This document shows positions 16,501 through 25,933 of a stretch of 64,000 bases of DNA, piece after piece. How positions within the stretch are numbered: position 1 is the first letter of the stretch; the number at the start of each line of letters is the position of its first letter. The position numbers and the translations under genes were made by a program. The notes beneath the pieces are model-generated. The model made no database searches. It had not been told where the DNA came from and worked only from the letters and a program-made list of their open reading frames with translations. Origin of the DNA: JBJGXI01 sp045635475 (GTDB lineage Bacteria > Bacillota > Bacilli > Bacillales > Amphibacillaceae); contig NZ_JBJGXI010000018.1 of assembly GCF_045635475.1 (NCBI RefSeq), positions 1 through 64,000 of the forward strand, read 5' to 3'.

Positions 16501-18923
16501 TACCCCTTCAACACCCCAATAACCTTCCCGTTAATCACTACATCACTTGGATTCATTTGAATTGGCTCATAATTAGGATTTTCTGAGATTAGTAGCACTG
16601 AATCGCCCATCAACATATATTTTTTCATGGTTGCTTCTTGGCCAATTAGTGCAATAACAATATCTCCGTTTGTTACCGCTTCCTGTTTATGAACTATTAC
16701 CAGGTCTCCTATATCAATGCCAGCGCCAATCATACTATCCCCTTTTACTTTTAATGCAAAAGTGCTATTGGATTGAATTATCCATTCATCTGAAAGAAGG
16801 ATACTTTCTTCAAAGTGCTCGATTGCCGTAGTTGGGATACCAGCTGCAACGTCACCAATAACCGGAATGCTTTTATCTACGTCTACATCTAATACTAAAT
16901 TCGTTGTAGCATCTATGATTTCCACATTCGTTTCATCTTCTAAATCCTGTGCATATTGATAGGAACGTTGATGCCTTAAATCCATATAAGTACGTGACCG
17001 CTTTGTGTTAGGTTTAAACTGTGGTTGGCATGGTGGCACATCGCTAACCAGCTCTCCATTTCGATCAATAATCTTTACAGCTGCTCCATCTGTTACAATT
17101 CCATAACGAACATTCGTATCTGCAGCCATATATGTTTTTAATTGCTCTAATCCCGTACTAATTCCGCTAGCAAATGCTTTTACTTCCGCAAAAATATAGG
17201 GTATTCTTTTTCCGTTCATTTCGATTGTTATTGCTATATCAACATATCCACGCTTAGAAAACTGCTGGACAGGATATTCTAGTGTGATCAATTCAAGTGG
17301 ATAACCGAATGTATGTACAATTTCTCGTAATAACCACTGTCTAACAACTTCCTCTTTTGCATTTAAATCAACAATCTGACCTGTTAATCGGTAGTCTTGA
17401 ATTGGAATCGGCAGAAATGGTCTTAAAGAAGAATCCCTTGTCATTCTGACGTAACTATTATCTATTTCTCTAATAAAACAAGAAGGTCGATTTACGGAGG
17501 ACATGTATAGCAATTCGTTTGCACGAGTCATACCTACATACATTAATTTCCGCTCTTCGGTAAGTGTTTCTTCATCATCCATACCTTGTGCATTATTCGG
17601 AATGACACCTTCATCTAAATTGATTAAAAAGATAACTTTAAATTCAAGTCCTTTTATCGAGTGCATCGTAATTAATTTGACTGTATCAGCTGCGAATTTT
17701 GGCTCATTGGTATTTAGCAACTCGCAAGGTATACCAGCACCTTCAAGACTGGTTGCTGTACTCTCTATTATTCTCTTTTCTCTAGCTACTAAGCATATAT
17801 CACGATAACTATAATCATTATGCAGTGATGTGATTTCCTCTATTAAAAAGTCTAACTGTTGTTGCGTATTTACAAAATAACGGTAAATTGGGGCATGGCC
17901 ATGACGATCAATTAAAGACGGCTTAACAAAATCAACATTCCCTCTTATTTGCTCATCTTGTTCAATTAACCCATAAGCTGCTTTTGAAATTTCTGTTGTT
18001 GTCCGATAATTTTTTGACAGTGTCCTAGACTTCCCAACCATGTCATATCCAATAGTGGTATACGGGCGCCCTTTACCAAGCCATGATTGTGGGTATATAC
18101 TTTGAGTATTGTCTGCCACAAACATGATTGAAGAATAACTTTTATCTAAATAGATATGTTTCAAAAATTCCAATTGTACTTTAGAAAGATCTTGGCTCTC
18201 GTCAATAATAATATGGGTATATTTACGACTAGTAACTTCAGCAACCTCTAACAGTGCAAGCTGGTTCATGGTTTTAAAATCAATTTTACCTTGGTCTAGC
18301 AAGAACTTATCATATACTTCCATGAGCTCATAAATCACCGCTCTAGTATCAGAATTCTTAAGAAGTTTTTGAGGATTTCCTTGCCCTCCACTACCTCTAC
18401 CAATCCGATCTATATTTTGATAGGTCTCTTGATCTGGAATATTACTTGCTTTAATCCAAGCAATCTCTTCTAGTAAAAAACTACTATTTTTTGGTGATAA
18501 TACCTTAATATCAGGAAAGCGCTCTTTAACAGCATGAACAGCTTTTTGAATCGCCTGTCTCTCTTCAAACGGCTTCGATATATTATATTTAACCTTGTTT
18601 CTTGTTTGATATCTCATGAAAAACGAAAACATTAGCTTATCAATGTTTTGAATAACCACTTCACTGTTCGATCCAAACAAACTTTGCAAACTCTCTTCTT
18701 CATCCCTTAATTCTTTGTATTGATAGTCAATATACTTCAGTAAAGTTTTATTAAAGGTAACGAGCAATATTTTATCGTCATCCTCATGCGCATAGTGATT
18801 TTGTAAAAAAGCAATCCGTCGAATTGCAACCGTTGTCTTCCCTGATCCAGCAACACCTTTTATTAAACTATGACCACTAGGCTCCAACTCAATTATCTTT
18901 CGTTGCTCCACATTTAGTTTCAT
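16500..18923 (-). CDS. UvrD-like helicase / HsdR-N-like nuclease / LexA-type peptidase fusion
   Basis: About 807 residues from ATG 18923 (GAGAGGG upstream). Three parts. (1) SF1 helicase: GVAGSGKTT about 23-31, DESQD about 241-245, MHSIKGLEF about 420-428, YVGMTRA about 462-468. (2) Restriction-type nuclease as in the N-domain of HsdR: GYVDIAI (D562) and AEVKAF (E580-x-K582). (3) A full S24/LexA domain: VIGDVAAG with an Ala694-Gly695 scissile pair, GDSM with Ser730, and EATMK with Lys767, then the LexA-like ending VINGKVIGVL. Such domains self-cleave on activated RecA. Here cleavage would detach the C-terminus from a helicase-nuclease, perhaps switching it on or off during phage or DNA damage. 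The fusion appears unusual. Confidence 0.88.
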   Translation of the reverse strand: MKLNVEQRKIIELEPSGHSLIKGVAGSGKTTVAIRRIAFLQNHYAHEDDDKILLVTFNKTLLKYIDYQYKELRDEEESLQSLFGSNSEVVIQNIDKLMFSFFMRYQTRNKVKYNISKPFEERQAIQKAVHAVKERFPDIKVLSPKNSSFLLEEIAWIKASNIPDQETYQNIDRIGRGSGGQGNPQKLLKNSDTRAVIYELMEVYDKFLLDQGKIDFKTMNQLALLEVAEVTSRKYTHIIIDESQDLSKVQLEFLKHIYLDKSYSSIMFVADNTQSIYPQSWLGKGRPYTTIGYDMVGKSRTLSKNYRTTTEISKAAYGLIEQDEQIRGNVDFVKPSLIDRHGHAPIYRYFVNTQQQLDFLIEEITSLHNDYSYRDICLVAREKRIIESTATSLEGAGIPCELLNTNEPKFAADTVKLITMHSIKGLEFKVIFLINLDEGVIPNNAQGMDDEETLTEERKLMYVGMTRANELLYMSSVNRPSCFIREIDNSYVRMTRDSSLRPFLPIPIQDYRLTGQIVDLNAKEEVVRQWLLREIVHTFGYPLELITLEYPVQQFSKRGYVDIAITIEMNGKRIPYIFAEVKAFASGISTGLEQLKTYMAADTNVRYGIVTDGAAVKIIDRNGELVSDVPPCQPQFKPNTKRSRTYMDLRHQRSYQYAQDLEDETNVEIIDATTNLVLDVDVDKSIPVIGDVAAGIPTTAIEHFEESILLSDEWIIQSNSTFALKVKGDSMIGAGIDIGDLVIVHKQEAVTNGDIVIALIGQEATMKKYMLMGDSVLLISENPNYEPIQMNPSDVVINGKVIGVLKG

Positions 18924-19120
18924 TCCGCTTCCCTCTCCTCTCAACGCACACCGGCACTGAAATGGCATGTTCTCTTGTATGATTAATAATTTGTATTGTA
19001 AAATTCTGATTTATATCTATTATACTAGAATTTTACCATTTTTCGACAGGAAATACAGATTTGTGTGGATTTTGTGGGTTTGAGTAGGTTATTGATCTGG
19101 GGGACACGTCAGGAAAAATG

Positions 19121-19157
19121 AAAAAAGACATTTAGCTCTTGCACTAATGTCTTTTTT
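19121..19157. terminator. Bidirectional terminator hairpin
   Basis: AAAAAAGACATTTAG...CTAATGTCTTTTTT between the DUF6414-like gene and the helicase fusion gene. It has T-runs on both strands and should end the DUF6414-like transcript. Confidence 0.85.
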
Positions 19158-19254
19158 GAAGGTCAAATAATTTGTGAATTGAGAAACTTAATACACTTAA
19201 TAACTCATGATACGGTCTGCATGAAGAATATATGTGAGGTATATCATATTTAAA

Positions 19255-20136
19255 TTATGAATATATTGCTATTGGAATTACTAATATAGCAGGAGTTGAT
19301 ATTTTGGAAACAATGTTTGGCACCTCTAATTGTTCGTCTAATCCTGTATTCATAGACTGAAAAAGACCATCTAGAGTTTTTTGCTGAAATAATTTAAATG
19401 CCGTATTTCTAAATAAGTTAATTTCATCCTGATCAGTATTAACAATCTTTACAACCTTACCGAAAACAGTATAATTACCATCAATTATTTCATTCGTATT
19501 TTTATGAATAAAATAATTGATATAAACTGGTAGAACTGCTTTTAATGATTGCGTTTCATTTATAGAACAAATCAAATCCATACTTTCGTTTTCGATTAAA
19601 CTATTTCTCATACTTTTTACTTGCTTTAACATTTCTTGGTTCCCATCTCTTTTGCTACCTTTTTGAGTTGGTTGAAAAGTCATTGCTAAAACCATTATTT
19701 GTTCAATTGATTCTAAAAGCGAAATTAACGGGTTTTTTTCCAATTTACTATTAAATCTTACAAAACTTCCAGGTATTAAATTGTCCAGATTCTCTTTCAC
19801 TTCGATATCGTTGATTAATTGATTCTCTTCTAGGTATGAATGTAATTTTGCGAATAAAGACGTTGGTGTGTGTATTTTCTCCTCACTTGAGCTCTTTTCC
19901 TCCGATGAATTCTTTTCTATCCCCATTGCTGCTTTAATTTTGGTTTTTATTCCATATAAACCAAATCCCGCTTCCCCGTCCATGCTACCATTAGTAGTTT
20001 TTCCATCAGTATTTGATACATTTAAATTTGTGACTTGTGAAAATCCATCTTCAATAACTGCCAATAGATCGAATACTACATTTTGATTTAAATAAGTAGT
20101 CATTGGAAATACACTATCTTTCGGTTCTTTATTCAT
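19255..20136 (-). CDS. DUF6414-like protein under a LexA-type box
   Basis: About 293 residues. The start FPMTTYLNQNVVFDLLAVIEDGF followed by a G/S/T-rich stretch and KTKIKAAMG recalls the DUF6414 family of defence-island proteins; I hold this loosely. A low-complexity EEKSSSEEK linker lies near residue 80. The hydrophobic C-terminus (AILVIPIAIY) is not long enough to call a membrane anchor. AGGAGG precedes ATG 20136. A sigma-A promoter with an SOS box over its start site lies just upstream, so expression is probably damage-induced. Confidence 0.55.
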   Translation of the reverse strand: MNKEPKDSVFPMTTYLNQNVVFDLLAVIEDGFSQVTNLNVSNTDGKTTNGSMDGEAGFGLYGIKTKIKAAMGIEKNSSEEKSSSEEKIHTPTSLFAKLHSYLEENQLINDIEVKENLDNLIPGSFVRFNSKLEKNPLISLLESIEQIMVLAMTFQPTQKGSKRDGNQEMLKQVKSMRNSLIENESMDLICSINETQSLKAVLPVYINYFIHKNTNEIIDGNYTVFGKVVKIVNTDQDEINLFRNTAFKLFQQKTLDGLFQSMNTGLDEQLEVPNIVSKISTPAILVIPIAIYS

Positions 20137-20174
20137 CAAAATACCTCCTAATTCTTTTTGTTAGTTTAAATTAC

Positions 20175-20188
20175 AGAACGTTTGTTCT
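20175..20188. promoter_or_regulatory. LexA (SOS) box
   Basis: AGAACGTTTGTTCT is GAACN4GTTC, the core of the Bacillus LexA site (CGAACRNRYGTTYC), with only the outermost bases differing. It lies directly downstream of the -10 of the DUF6414-like gene, where a repressor would block transcription. Confidence 0.7.
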
Positions 20189-20217
20189 ATTTTATATTCA
20201 TATTACATTTTTGTCAA
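20189..20217 (-). promoter_or_regulatory. Sigma-A promoter of the DUF6414-like gene
   Basis: On the minus strand TTGACA, 17 bases, TAAAAT: a near-consensus promoter 50 bp before the gene start and abutting the LexA box. Confidence 0.75.
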
Positions 20218-20299
20218 TTTTCAAATATTAATTTATATGAATTTATTTTTTAACAAATTATTACTTTAATAACATAAAATTCAATAATCTAATATTATA

Positions 20300-21010
20300 A
20301 ATGGATGGAGGATAGGTGGTTTAAATTAGTGATATTTTTAGAGGATAAGCAACCAACACAGACTTAAGCTCCTTCGCTTTTCATAGCGTTCTTTTAGGGA
20401 TGCGTTCTTTAAACTGTGTTCAATGTCAAAAAGCTTATTTCAGAAGTCTAATTCTTCTTTTGCTTTCGCAGAAGCGTTTCCTGTAGATTCAGGCAGTTCC
20501 TGGAGTGCCTCCACAAAATTGCGTCGATCATGCGACCAAAACCCCTCGAAATACTGACTGCGGCATTTGCGCTGTTGCGATTGGAGTTTTTATGTCTTTA
20601 CGTTCGCAATGGCGACAACTATACAGGAGGCGAACTTGCTCAACCACCCTCACCTGCGCTGAGATAACTTTTCACCATGATCTATTAGTTATGAAAGCAA
20701 AGACCCAGCCCTGAATCTCGATGTACAGACTTGAAATTTTTTCTAATTAACCTCAAGAACAGTAGTAATACTGCACCAATACAGTAATGGTTCTTATCAT
20801 CGTCAATTGAAGTATATCTTCTAGATATTTTGCACCAAAAATCTAGGAAGTGACAAGGTATCTGCACTTTACTACTGTTCTACTACAATGAACAAGGCAC
20901 TATTTTTATCCACGTAGTGGTGAACCTAAAAGTAGCTGGAATTTGAATATACTCGAGAATGATAGACGAAAGGTATATTATTGTATGATTGAAAAAATTA
21001 AATAAGATTC
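20300..21010. other. Non-coding stretch, probably a decayed mobile segment
   Basis: About 700 bp with higher GC than its surroundings and only short, unconvincing frames on both strands. The text around 20450-20700 does not read as any protein I know. It ends in the insertion-sequence-like motif at 21013, so it is perhaps the worn remains of an element. No genes are called here. Confidence 0.4.
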
Positions 21011-21040
21011 TAAGAGGCTGGGACAAAACTCAGATAAAAA
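21011..21040 (+). mobile_element. IS1182-like end motif
   Basis: CTAAGAGGCTGGGACAAAAC resembles the GAGGCTGGGACAAAA terminal sequence commonly left by IS1182-type elements in Bacillales. No transposase is present. Tentative, from memory of the motif. Confidence 0.4.
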
Positions 21041-21042
21041 AT

Positions 21043-21090
21043 AAAAAGCTGCACCTTTCCAACACATAGTTGGAAGGTGCAGCTTTTTTT
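21043..21090. terminator. Strong terminator hairpin
   Basis: AAAAGCTGCACCTTTCCAAC pairs with GTTGGAAGGTGCAGCTTTT over about 20 bp, with T-runs on both sides. It would end transcription of the HIRAN/HipA-like operon coming from the right. Confidence 0.88.
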
Positions 21091-21191
21091 ATAAAATTGA
21101 AACAATTTAAGTAAGTAATAAAGGATACCTTCTGATAAAATAGATGTGGTTGACAGTAAAGTTCACAAGAATATTTTAATTTATTTATTGA

Positions 21192-21932
21192 CTATGAATT
21201 AACATGAAGTAAGTGATTTAATTCCTTAGAATCAATGTCTACCATAGAAATTCTTTCTTCTACAGCAATTGTTGGTCTTCCATCATAAGAATCAATTGAT
21301 TCAATGTATCCCGATAGAAAATATCCTTTGTTTAATAATCTAAAAAAAATTTTATTAAAGGGCTTTTGAATATATCCCACACGTACGTTTCCATTTTCTT
21401 GATCAATAACTTCAACTGCCAAAATATTTTTAGTATTATTTTTATCGTTACGTAAAATCACTTGATCATTAACCTTCAAATTAATATTATTGCTTCTCGT
21501 AAATGACCAGCCTGCAATTTCTCCATTGTAGCTTAGTTTACCGTTCTCAACATATACTGGCTCTAAAAATGATAAATTATCTGTAGCAGTTCTTCCTTTA
21601 GTAACCTTTAAATATTCCCATGTGATAGCACTACTTTTTTGAAGCTGGTAATCATGAATGAATTTTTTAAAAATATTACGGCTTTGGTTTGGTAATCTTC
21701 TTTCGAAAACAGAAAATAACTTATTACTACAATATTCTTTGTGTAAATCCTTCAACCCAACAAAGGGCATAAAACCTTCTTCTCTTGCTTGTAAGACATT
21801 CTCCTGAATGTAAATAAATTTATAATTCAATCCACTAGGACTATGATTTTTAGATAGTAGTCCTACAAAATAATTTTCTTTGGACTTTGGTCCTTTCCAA
21901 GACACTAATAATTTCTCATTATTATTGGGCAT
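21192..21932 (-). CDS. HipA N-subdomain-like / HIRAN protein
   Basis: 246 residues. Residues about 1-95 (NYFVGLLSK, GFMPFVGLKDL, LFSVFERRL) resemble the first subdomain of HipA kinases; residues about 140-240 (LKVNDQVILRNDK, NVRVGYIQKP) look like a HIRAN domain, which binds 3' ends of single-stranded DNA in HLTF. It follows the HipA-like kinase by 12 bp. The pair looks like a split kinase in which the small subunit also carries a DNA-end sensor, comparable to HipS in HipBST systems. Function is inferred. Confidence 0.6.
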   Translation of the reverse strand: MPNNNEKLLVSWKGPKSKENYFVGLLSKNHSPSGLNYKFIYIQENVLQAREEGFMPFVGLKDLHKEYCSNKLFSVFERRLPNQSRNIFKKFIHDYQLQKSSAITWEYLKVTKGRTATDNLSFLEPVYVENGKLSYNGEIAGWSFTRSNNINLKVNDQVILRNDKNNTKNILAVEVIDQENGNVRVGYIQKPFNKIFFRLLNKGYFLSGYIESIDSYDGRPTIAVEERISMVDIDSKELNHLLHVNS

Positions 21933-21944
21933 ATCAAATCCCTC

Positions 21945-22904
21945 CTACTTTAACAAATAGTCTCTTCTTGTTTTTAAGATTTTTGCTACTAATGCTTTTT
22001 TAGGTTCAGACATTACTACCGGTGGAACTTTATTAATAATATTTTGTAAAACTTCATCAGAAAGGTTTTCGACGTTAGCCAAATATTTATTAATTTCTTG
22101 TGGATATGAACTTTTCACTTTATCATATAGCTCTATAATGTTTAACTTCTTTTTCGTCCACGAATCTTCCCAACGTATAAGTGTGGAAGATTTTTTTCCA
22201 AATATATAAGATTCGAACATTCTTTTATCACGCAACATAAGTTCAATCCGACCTTGGTTCATTTCTCTCCCTAGTGATGAAGAATTATCATAAAATGGGG
22301 CAAATTTTTGTTGCCCTGTTTGTTCGTTTCTAATCACTCCGAAGTTATCCTGATGACGATCAGTATTACCAATTAATGTATCGAATAGAATCATTTGAAA
22401 CAAATAATCTAGAATTCCATTTTCATAAAAGAGCCTGTATAATAAGTCAAAATTATATATCTCATGTTCACCTTGTAATTTATCCCGATCATAGGTCTCA
22501 TCAAAATCCATAATCATGTCCGCACCTTCAACTAAACTATCATTCGTTTCGTCTAAAAAGGACCAACATAATGCTCCAAATACCTTTTCACCTATTTTAA
22601 CGTCTTCACCATTTAACCCATAGTATTCGATAGCCTCATCATTAACTTGAAGAGCACCTATGTCTACATTGTGTGTAGGAAAACCGATGTAATTACCGAT
22701 TTCACTACAAATTTTTTCAGACCACGCCTCCCCAGTAGACTCTCCTTCACCATAGGAACTATCACTTGTCAAAGAAACAGGTAACTTAAAGAGTGCTAAT
22801 TGTTTTTTATCAAATGAACGATACCATCTTTTTTCTTTTGATCCTGAAACGTTAATATTTTCATATTTCCAACTAGAGATGTCGACAATAGAATAATAAT
22901 CCAT
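21945..22904 (-). CDS. HipA/CtkA-like serine/threonine kinase
   Basis: About 319 residues from ATG 22904 (GGAGAG upstream). NTDRHQDN (D182...N187) and FYDNSSSLG (D206) are the catalytic loop and DFG-equivalent of HipA-like kinases. In the HipA family these phosphorylate aminoacyl-tRNA synthetases or other targets and arrest growth. The N-subdomain is short, consistent with its being supplied by the HIRAN partner downstream. No HipB-like antitoxin is seen nearby. Confidence 0.8.
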   Translation of the reverse strand: MDYYSIVDISSWKYENINVSGSKEKRWYRSFDKKQLALFKLPVSLTSDSSYGEGESTGEAWSEKICSEIGNYIGFPTHNVDIGALQVNDEAIEYYGLNGEDVKIGEKVFGALCWSFLDETNDSLVEGADMIMDFDETYDRDKLQGEHEIYNFDLLYRLFYENGILDYLFQMILFDTLIGNTDRHQDNFGVIRNEQTGQQKFAPFYDNSSSLGREMNQGRIELMLRDKRMFESYIFGKKSSTLIRWEDSWTKKKLNIIELYDKVKSSYPQEINKYLANVENLSDEVLQNIINKVPPVVMSEPKKALVAKILKTRRDYLLK

Positions 22905-23160
22905 AGAAATTCTCTCCAATAACACAGAATATATACTTATTCAAGTATAACATCAGATTTCTATTTTGTAACAATCTATTGTTATCCAATTGTACGCCCT
23001 ACTACAATTTATTTGAATATTGTATAAATCCCTATCAATGAAATTTCACCATATAATGTATTTTTAGCCAGAGTAAAAAGACGCTACTGTTATTTAGTTA
23101 CGTCTTCTTAGCAATTATAAAATATCATTTACTTATGATATGGTTCCCCCGCAATTACTA

Positions 23161-25587
23161 CTAAACACCCTTCCTCTCAAAATACCAATGCAACCGATAC
23201 TCACAAATCTCTCTCGTCATTTCATACAACATCCCAAGATCCTCACCATCAACATCAACCCCTAACCCAAACTCACCATCCTCAAAAACCGTAACACCCT
23301 TAGAACTCCCACTCCACTTCGTCATCGGCATATCTGCCACAACATTAGCAACCTTCTCCTGATCATACTCCCAAAGCTTACTAGTCTTCTTATCCGAAAA
23401 ATCAGCTTGCTTTCGATACTCTTTTTCCGTTAAGTATTGGTGGAAATACGGCGCTACTTCTTCAGGTGTCACAGGCTTATGCCATTTCGCTTCTCCCCTA
23501 CTTAACATATAGGACAGCAGCACCATCTTATAGCTCTTAGACATGACTGTCTTTTCTACTTCTTCTAGCCAGTCCTTATAGTCGAGAAAGACGCTTTGTT
23601 CTTGCTCTTCTAGTTCATCTGCCCATGATAAGAACCCTGCAAATGATTTGAATTCCTGCTTAAATTCCTTTGAATTCACATTACCGTGCAGATGCATTTC
23701 TAAGTAAGTTGGACGATAGCCTAACTCTTCCTTTAGATTGTAATAGGCATGAAGTAGCTTTTCTTTTCTTGGTTGTTTCTTCTTTGCTAGCTCTTGGAGC
23801 AAATTAACAACTTGTACATCAAGATTAACCTCACATGCACCGGGCACAATCGGAACAACTTCGCGTTTCTTTTTACCTTTTCCATCCGGTCTTTCCGCAT
23901 CAAATAAACTTAGTTTAATATCCGCATTACGATAATTTCCGATTAGATCTATAATCGTACAATGCGTTTTGCCATTAAAGATCCGCAGCCCTCGACCTAC
24001 TTGCTGTGTAAACACCGTCAATGATTCTGTAGGTCGCGCGAATAATAGTGTGTCTACAGCTGGGATATCAACACCTTCGTTAAACAAATCTACTGTGAAG
24101 ATGATCTCAATTTCGCCTCTGTCTAACTTTTGAATAGCTTTACTTATACTTATGTCCACGCTTTGTGAATGCAGGCTGATTGTATTGTGTCCATTCTGAT
24201 TAAAGTAACTGGATAGAAATTGTGCTTGCTTAATAGAGGAACAAAATCCAATTGTTCGTGTCTGTTTATGTTGTTTCCATGCATGAAGAATGTTTGCAGC
24301 TAAACCATCACGAAGTTGTGCAGCTAGCAATTCCGTTTGGTCATATCTAGTACCCAGCCACGTGATTTGGGAATAGTCTGTATCGTCGTATACACCATAA
24401 TAATGAAACGGTGCTAGCCACCCATGTTGGATAGCTTCAATGAAGTGCATTTGATAAGCAACGTTTCCATCACAAATCGCAAAAACATCCTTGCCATCTA
24501 GTCGATCTGGCGTAGCGGTAATGCCTAGTAAAAAATTCGGTTGAAAGTGTTGCAACACACGCTTGTAAGAATTTGCTGCAGCATGATGGAATTCGTCCAC
24601 AACGATTAAATCGAAGTGATCTGGAGAAAATTTCTGAAGGTGTTCTTTCATGCTTAATGTATAGATCGAAGCAAAGACATTATCTGTCTCAGCATCTTTT
24701 ACCTTGCCGTTGTACATGCCATAATTGCGGTCAGGCATCACATGCTGGAAGGACTTTTTCGCTTGATACAGAATTTCTTCCCGATGCGCGATGAATAACA
24801 CACGGCCAAAGTTCTGAGCAAAGAATGCTGCTAGATATGTTTTGCCGAGCCCAGTTGCCATGACGACCATTGCTTTGTCATAGTCTTCTTCCATAGTAGC
24901 ATGCAAAGCATCAAGCGCTAATTGTTGCGCAGGTCGTGGATCGATCTCTGCTTGGTATTCCGCTTGCGGATCTGCAACTGATGAAGCATAGTCTGGTTTT
25001 GATTCAGGAAGCATTAACTCAATCTCTTCCTGTTTGGCCCAAGTAGTTGCTAGGTTAGGATGCTTCCGATGAAAGGCCTCGTATTGGGTGGTATATATTT
25101 TAATCGTTTCAGCATTAACAGGGACCGTCTGCTCGTCATAGAAAACCTTAAGAAAACGATCAACAGCATCCTCAAACGTCTCCGGCTCCGCCTCTTTATC
25201 CATCGCCAAATTCCACTCCACCCCTGTGGTGAGTGCTGATCTTGATAGATTAGAAGATCCAATAATCATCGTACCATTATCTTCATCATTGAATAGATAA
25301 GCCTTCGGATGAAAGGAAGTTCCATTACTCCTCCATAGGCGAACCTCCACATTGTCATAACCGAGCGATAACTGCTGCAGCGCCTCCGGCTGCGTTATAA
25401 ACAAATAATCGCCCGTACATATCTTAATATCCGCCCCACGCTTGGCCGCATCGATTAAGTATGGCTTTAACAGCTGCACACCAGATTTCATAACAAACGA
25501 AGCCAAAATATAAATAGTAGAGGCTGAGCTGATTCCTTCAATGATATGCTGTTGTACGTTATCCGTAACTAGCTTAATTTTAGTCAT
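23161..25587 (-). CDS. PLD nuclease / DEAD-like SF2 helicase (DUF3427-type)
   Basis: About 808 residues. An N-terminal phospholipase-D nuclease half has HPKAYLF (H95-x-K97) and GSSN; then an SF2 helicase: MATGLGKT (about 245-252), VVDEFHHA (about 332-339), GITATP, and QVGRGLR; then a helical tail. With a single HxK it probably dimerises to cut DNA. ATG 25587 overlaps the MazG-like stop. Last gene of a four-gene operon with a PD-(D/E)XK protein, HIT and MazG-like enzymes, so probably a DNA-targeting defence effector. Confidence 0.88.
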   Translation of the reverse strand: MTKIKLVTDNVQQHIIEGISSASTIYILASFVMKSGVQLLKPYLIDAAKRGADIKICTGDYLFITQPEALQQLSLGYDNVEVRLWRSNGTSFHPKAYLFNDEDNGTMIIGSSNLSRSALTTGVEWNLAMDKEAEPETFEDAVDRFLKVFYDEQTVPVNAETIKIYTTQYEAFHRKHPNLATTWAKQEEIELMLPESKPDYASSVADPQAEYQAEIDPRPAQQLALDALHATMEEDYDKAMVVMATGLGKTYLAAFFAQNFGRVLFIAHREEILYQAKKSFQHVMPDRNYGMYNGKVKDAETDNVFASIYTLSMKEHLQKFSPDHFDLIVVDEFHHAAANSYKRVLQHFQPNFLLGITATPDRLDGKDVFAICDGNVAYQMHFIEAIQHGWLAPFHYYGVYDDTDYSQITWLGTRYDQTELLAAQLRDGLAANILHAWKQHKQTRTIGFCSSIKQAQFLSSYFNQNGHNTISLHSQSVDISISKAIQKLDRGEIEIIFTVDLFNEGVDIPAVDTLLFARPTESLTVFTQQVGRGLRIFNGKTHCTIIDLIGNYRNADIKLSLFDAERPDGKGKKKREVVPIVPGACEVNLDVQVVNLLQELAKKKQPRKEKLLHAYYNLKEELGYRPTYLEMHLHGNVNSKEFKQEFKSFAGFLSWADELEEQEQSVFLDYKDWLEEVEKTVMSKSYKMVLLSYMLSRGEAKWHKPVTPEEVAPYFHQYLTEKEYRKQADFSDKKTSKLWEYDQEKVANVVADMPMTKWSGSSKGVTVFEDGEFGLGVDVDGEDLGMLYEMTREICEYRLHWYFERKGV

Positions 25588-25906
25588 CTTCAACCTCGAT
25601 TAGAAATATTTTGTCATTAAACCCACCACGTTTTTCAGCCTTTTGCTGACGGATCTCCTCTACCTCGTCGATAGATGCACCGTGTGTATTCGCAAGAGCG
25701 TGGATCAGCTCTAGTATATCGGCTAGTTCTTCGAGACTGTCTTGATCGTTGTCCGCTTCCAAGTATTCCTGGAGTTCTTCGCCTAGCTTGGTGCGCATTG
25801 CTTCTATGTATTCTGGATTATCTAGGATTCTTGTTTTGTATTGTTTGCCAGTTTTTTCGATAATTTGTGGGATTAGGTCGCGTACTAGTTTGTTGTATGT
25901 TGGCAT
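25580..25906 (-). CDS. MazG-like nucleotide pyrophosphohydrolase
   Basis: About 108 residues. YNKLVRDLIP at the start and GEELQEYLE...LEELADILELI (the ExxE...ExxD metal site) identify an all-alpha NTP pyrophosphatase of the phosphoribosyl-ATP pyrophosphohydrolase-like family. Start ATG 25906 has AAAGG at good spacing. It overlaps the helicase gene start and sits 27 bp after hit. It may deplete or sanitise nucleotides for the system. Confidence 0.85.
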   Translation of the reverse strand: MPTYNKLVRDLIPQIIEKTGKQYKTRILDNPEYIEAMRTKLGEELQEYLEADNDQDSLEELADILELIHALANTHGASIDEVEEIRQQKAEKRGGFNDKIFLIEVEDD

Positions 25907-25933
25907 GGGTAGCATCCTTTCTGGGTGTCTCTT

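Noticed and set aside
20505..20867. Frames on both strands in the 20.3-21.0 kb stretch
   Set aside because: Cys/Arg-rich nonsense without ribosome binding sites; the DNA looks non-coding or decayed.
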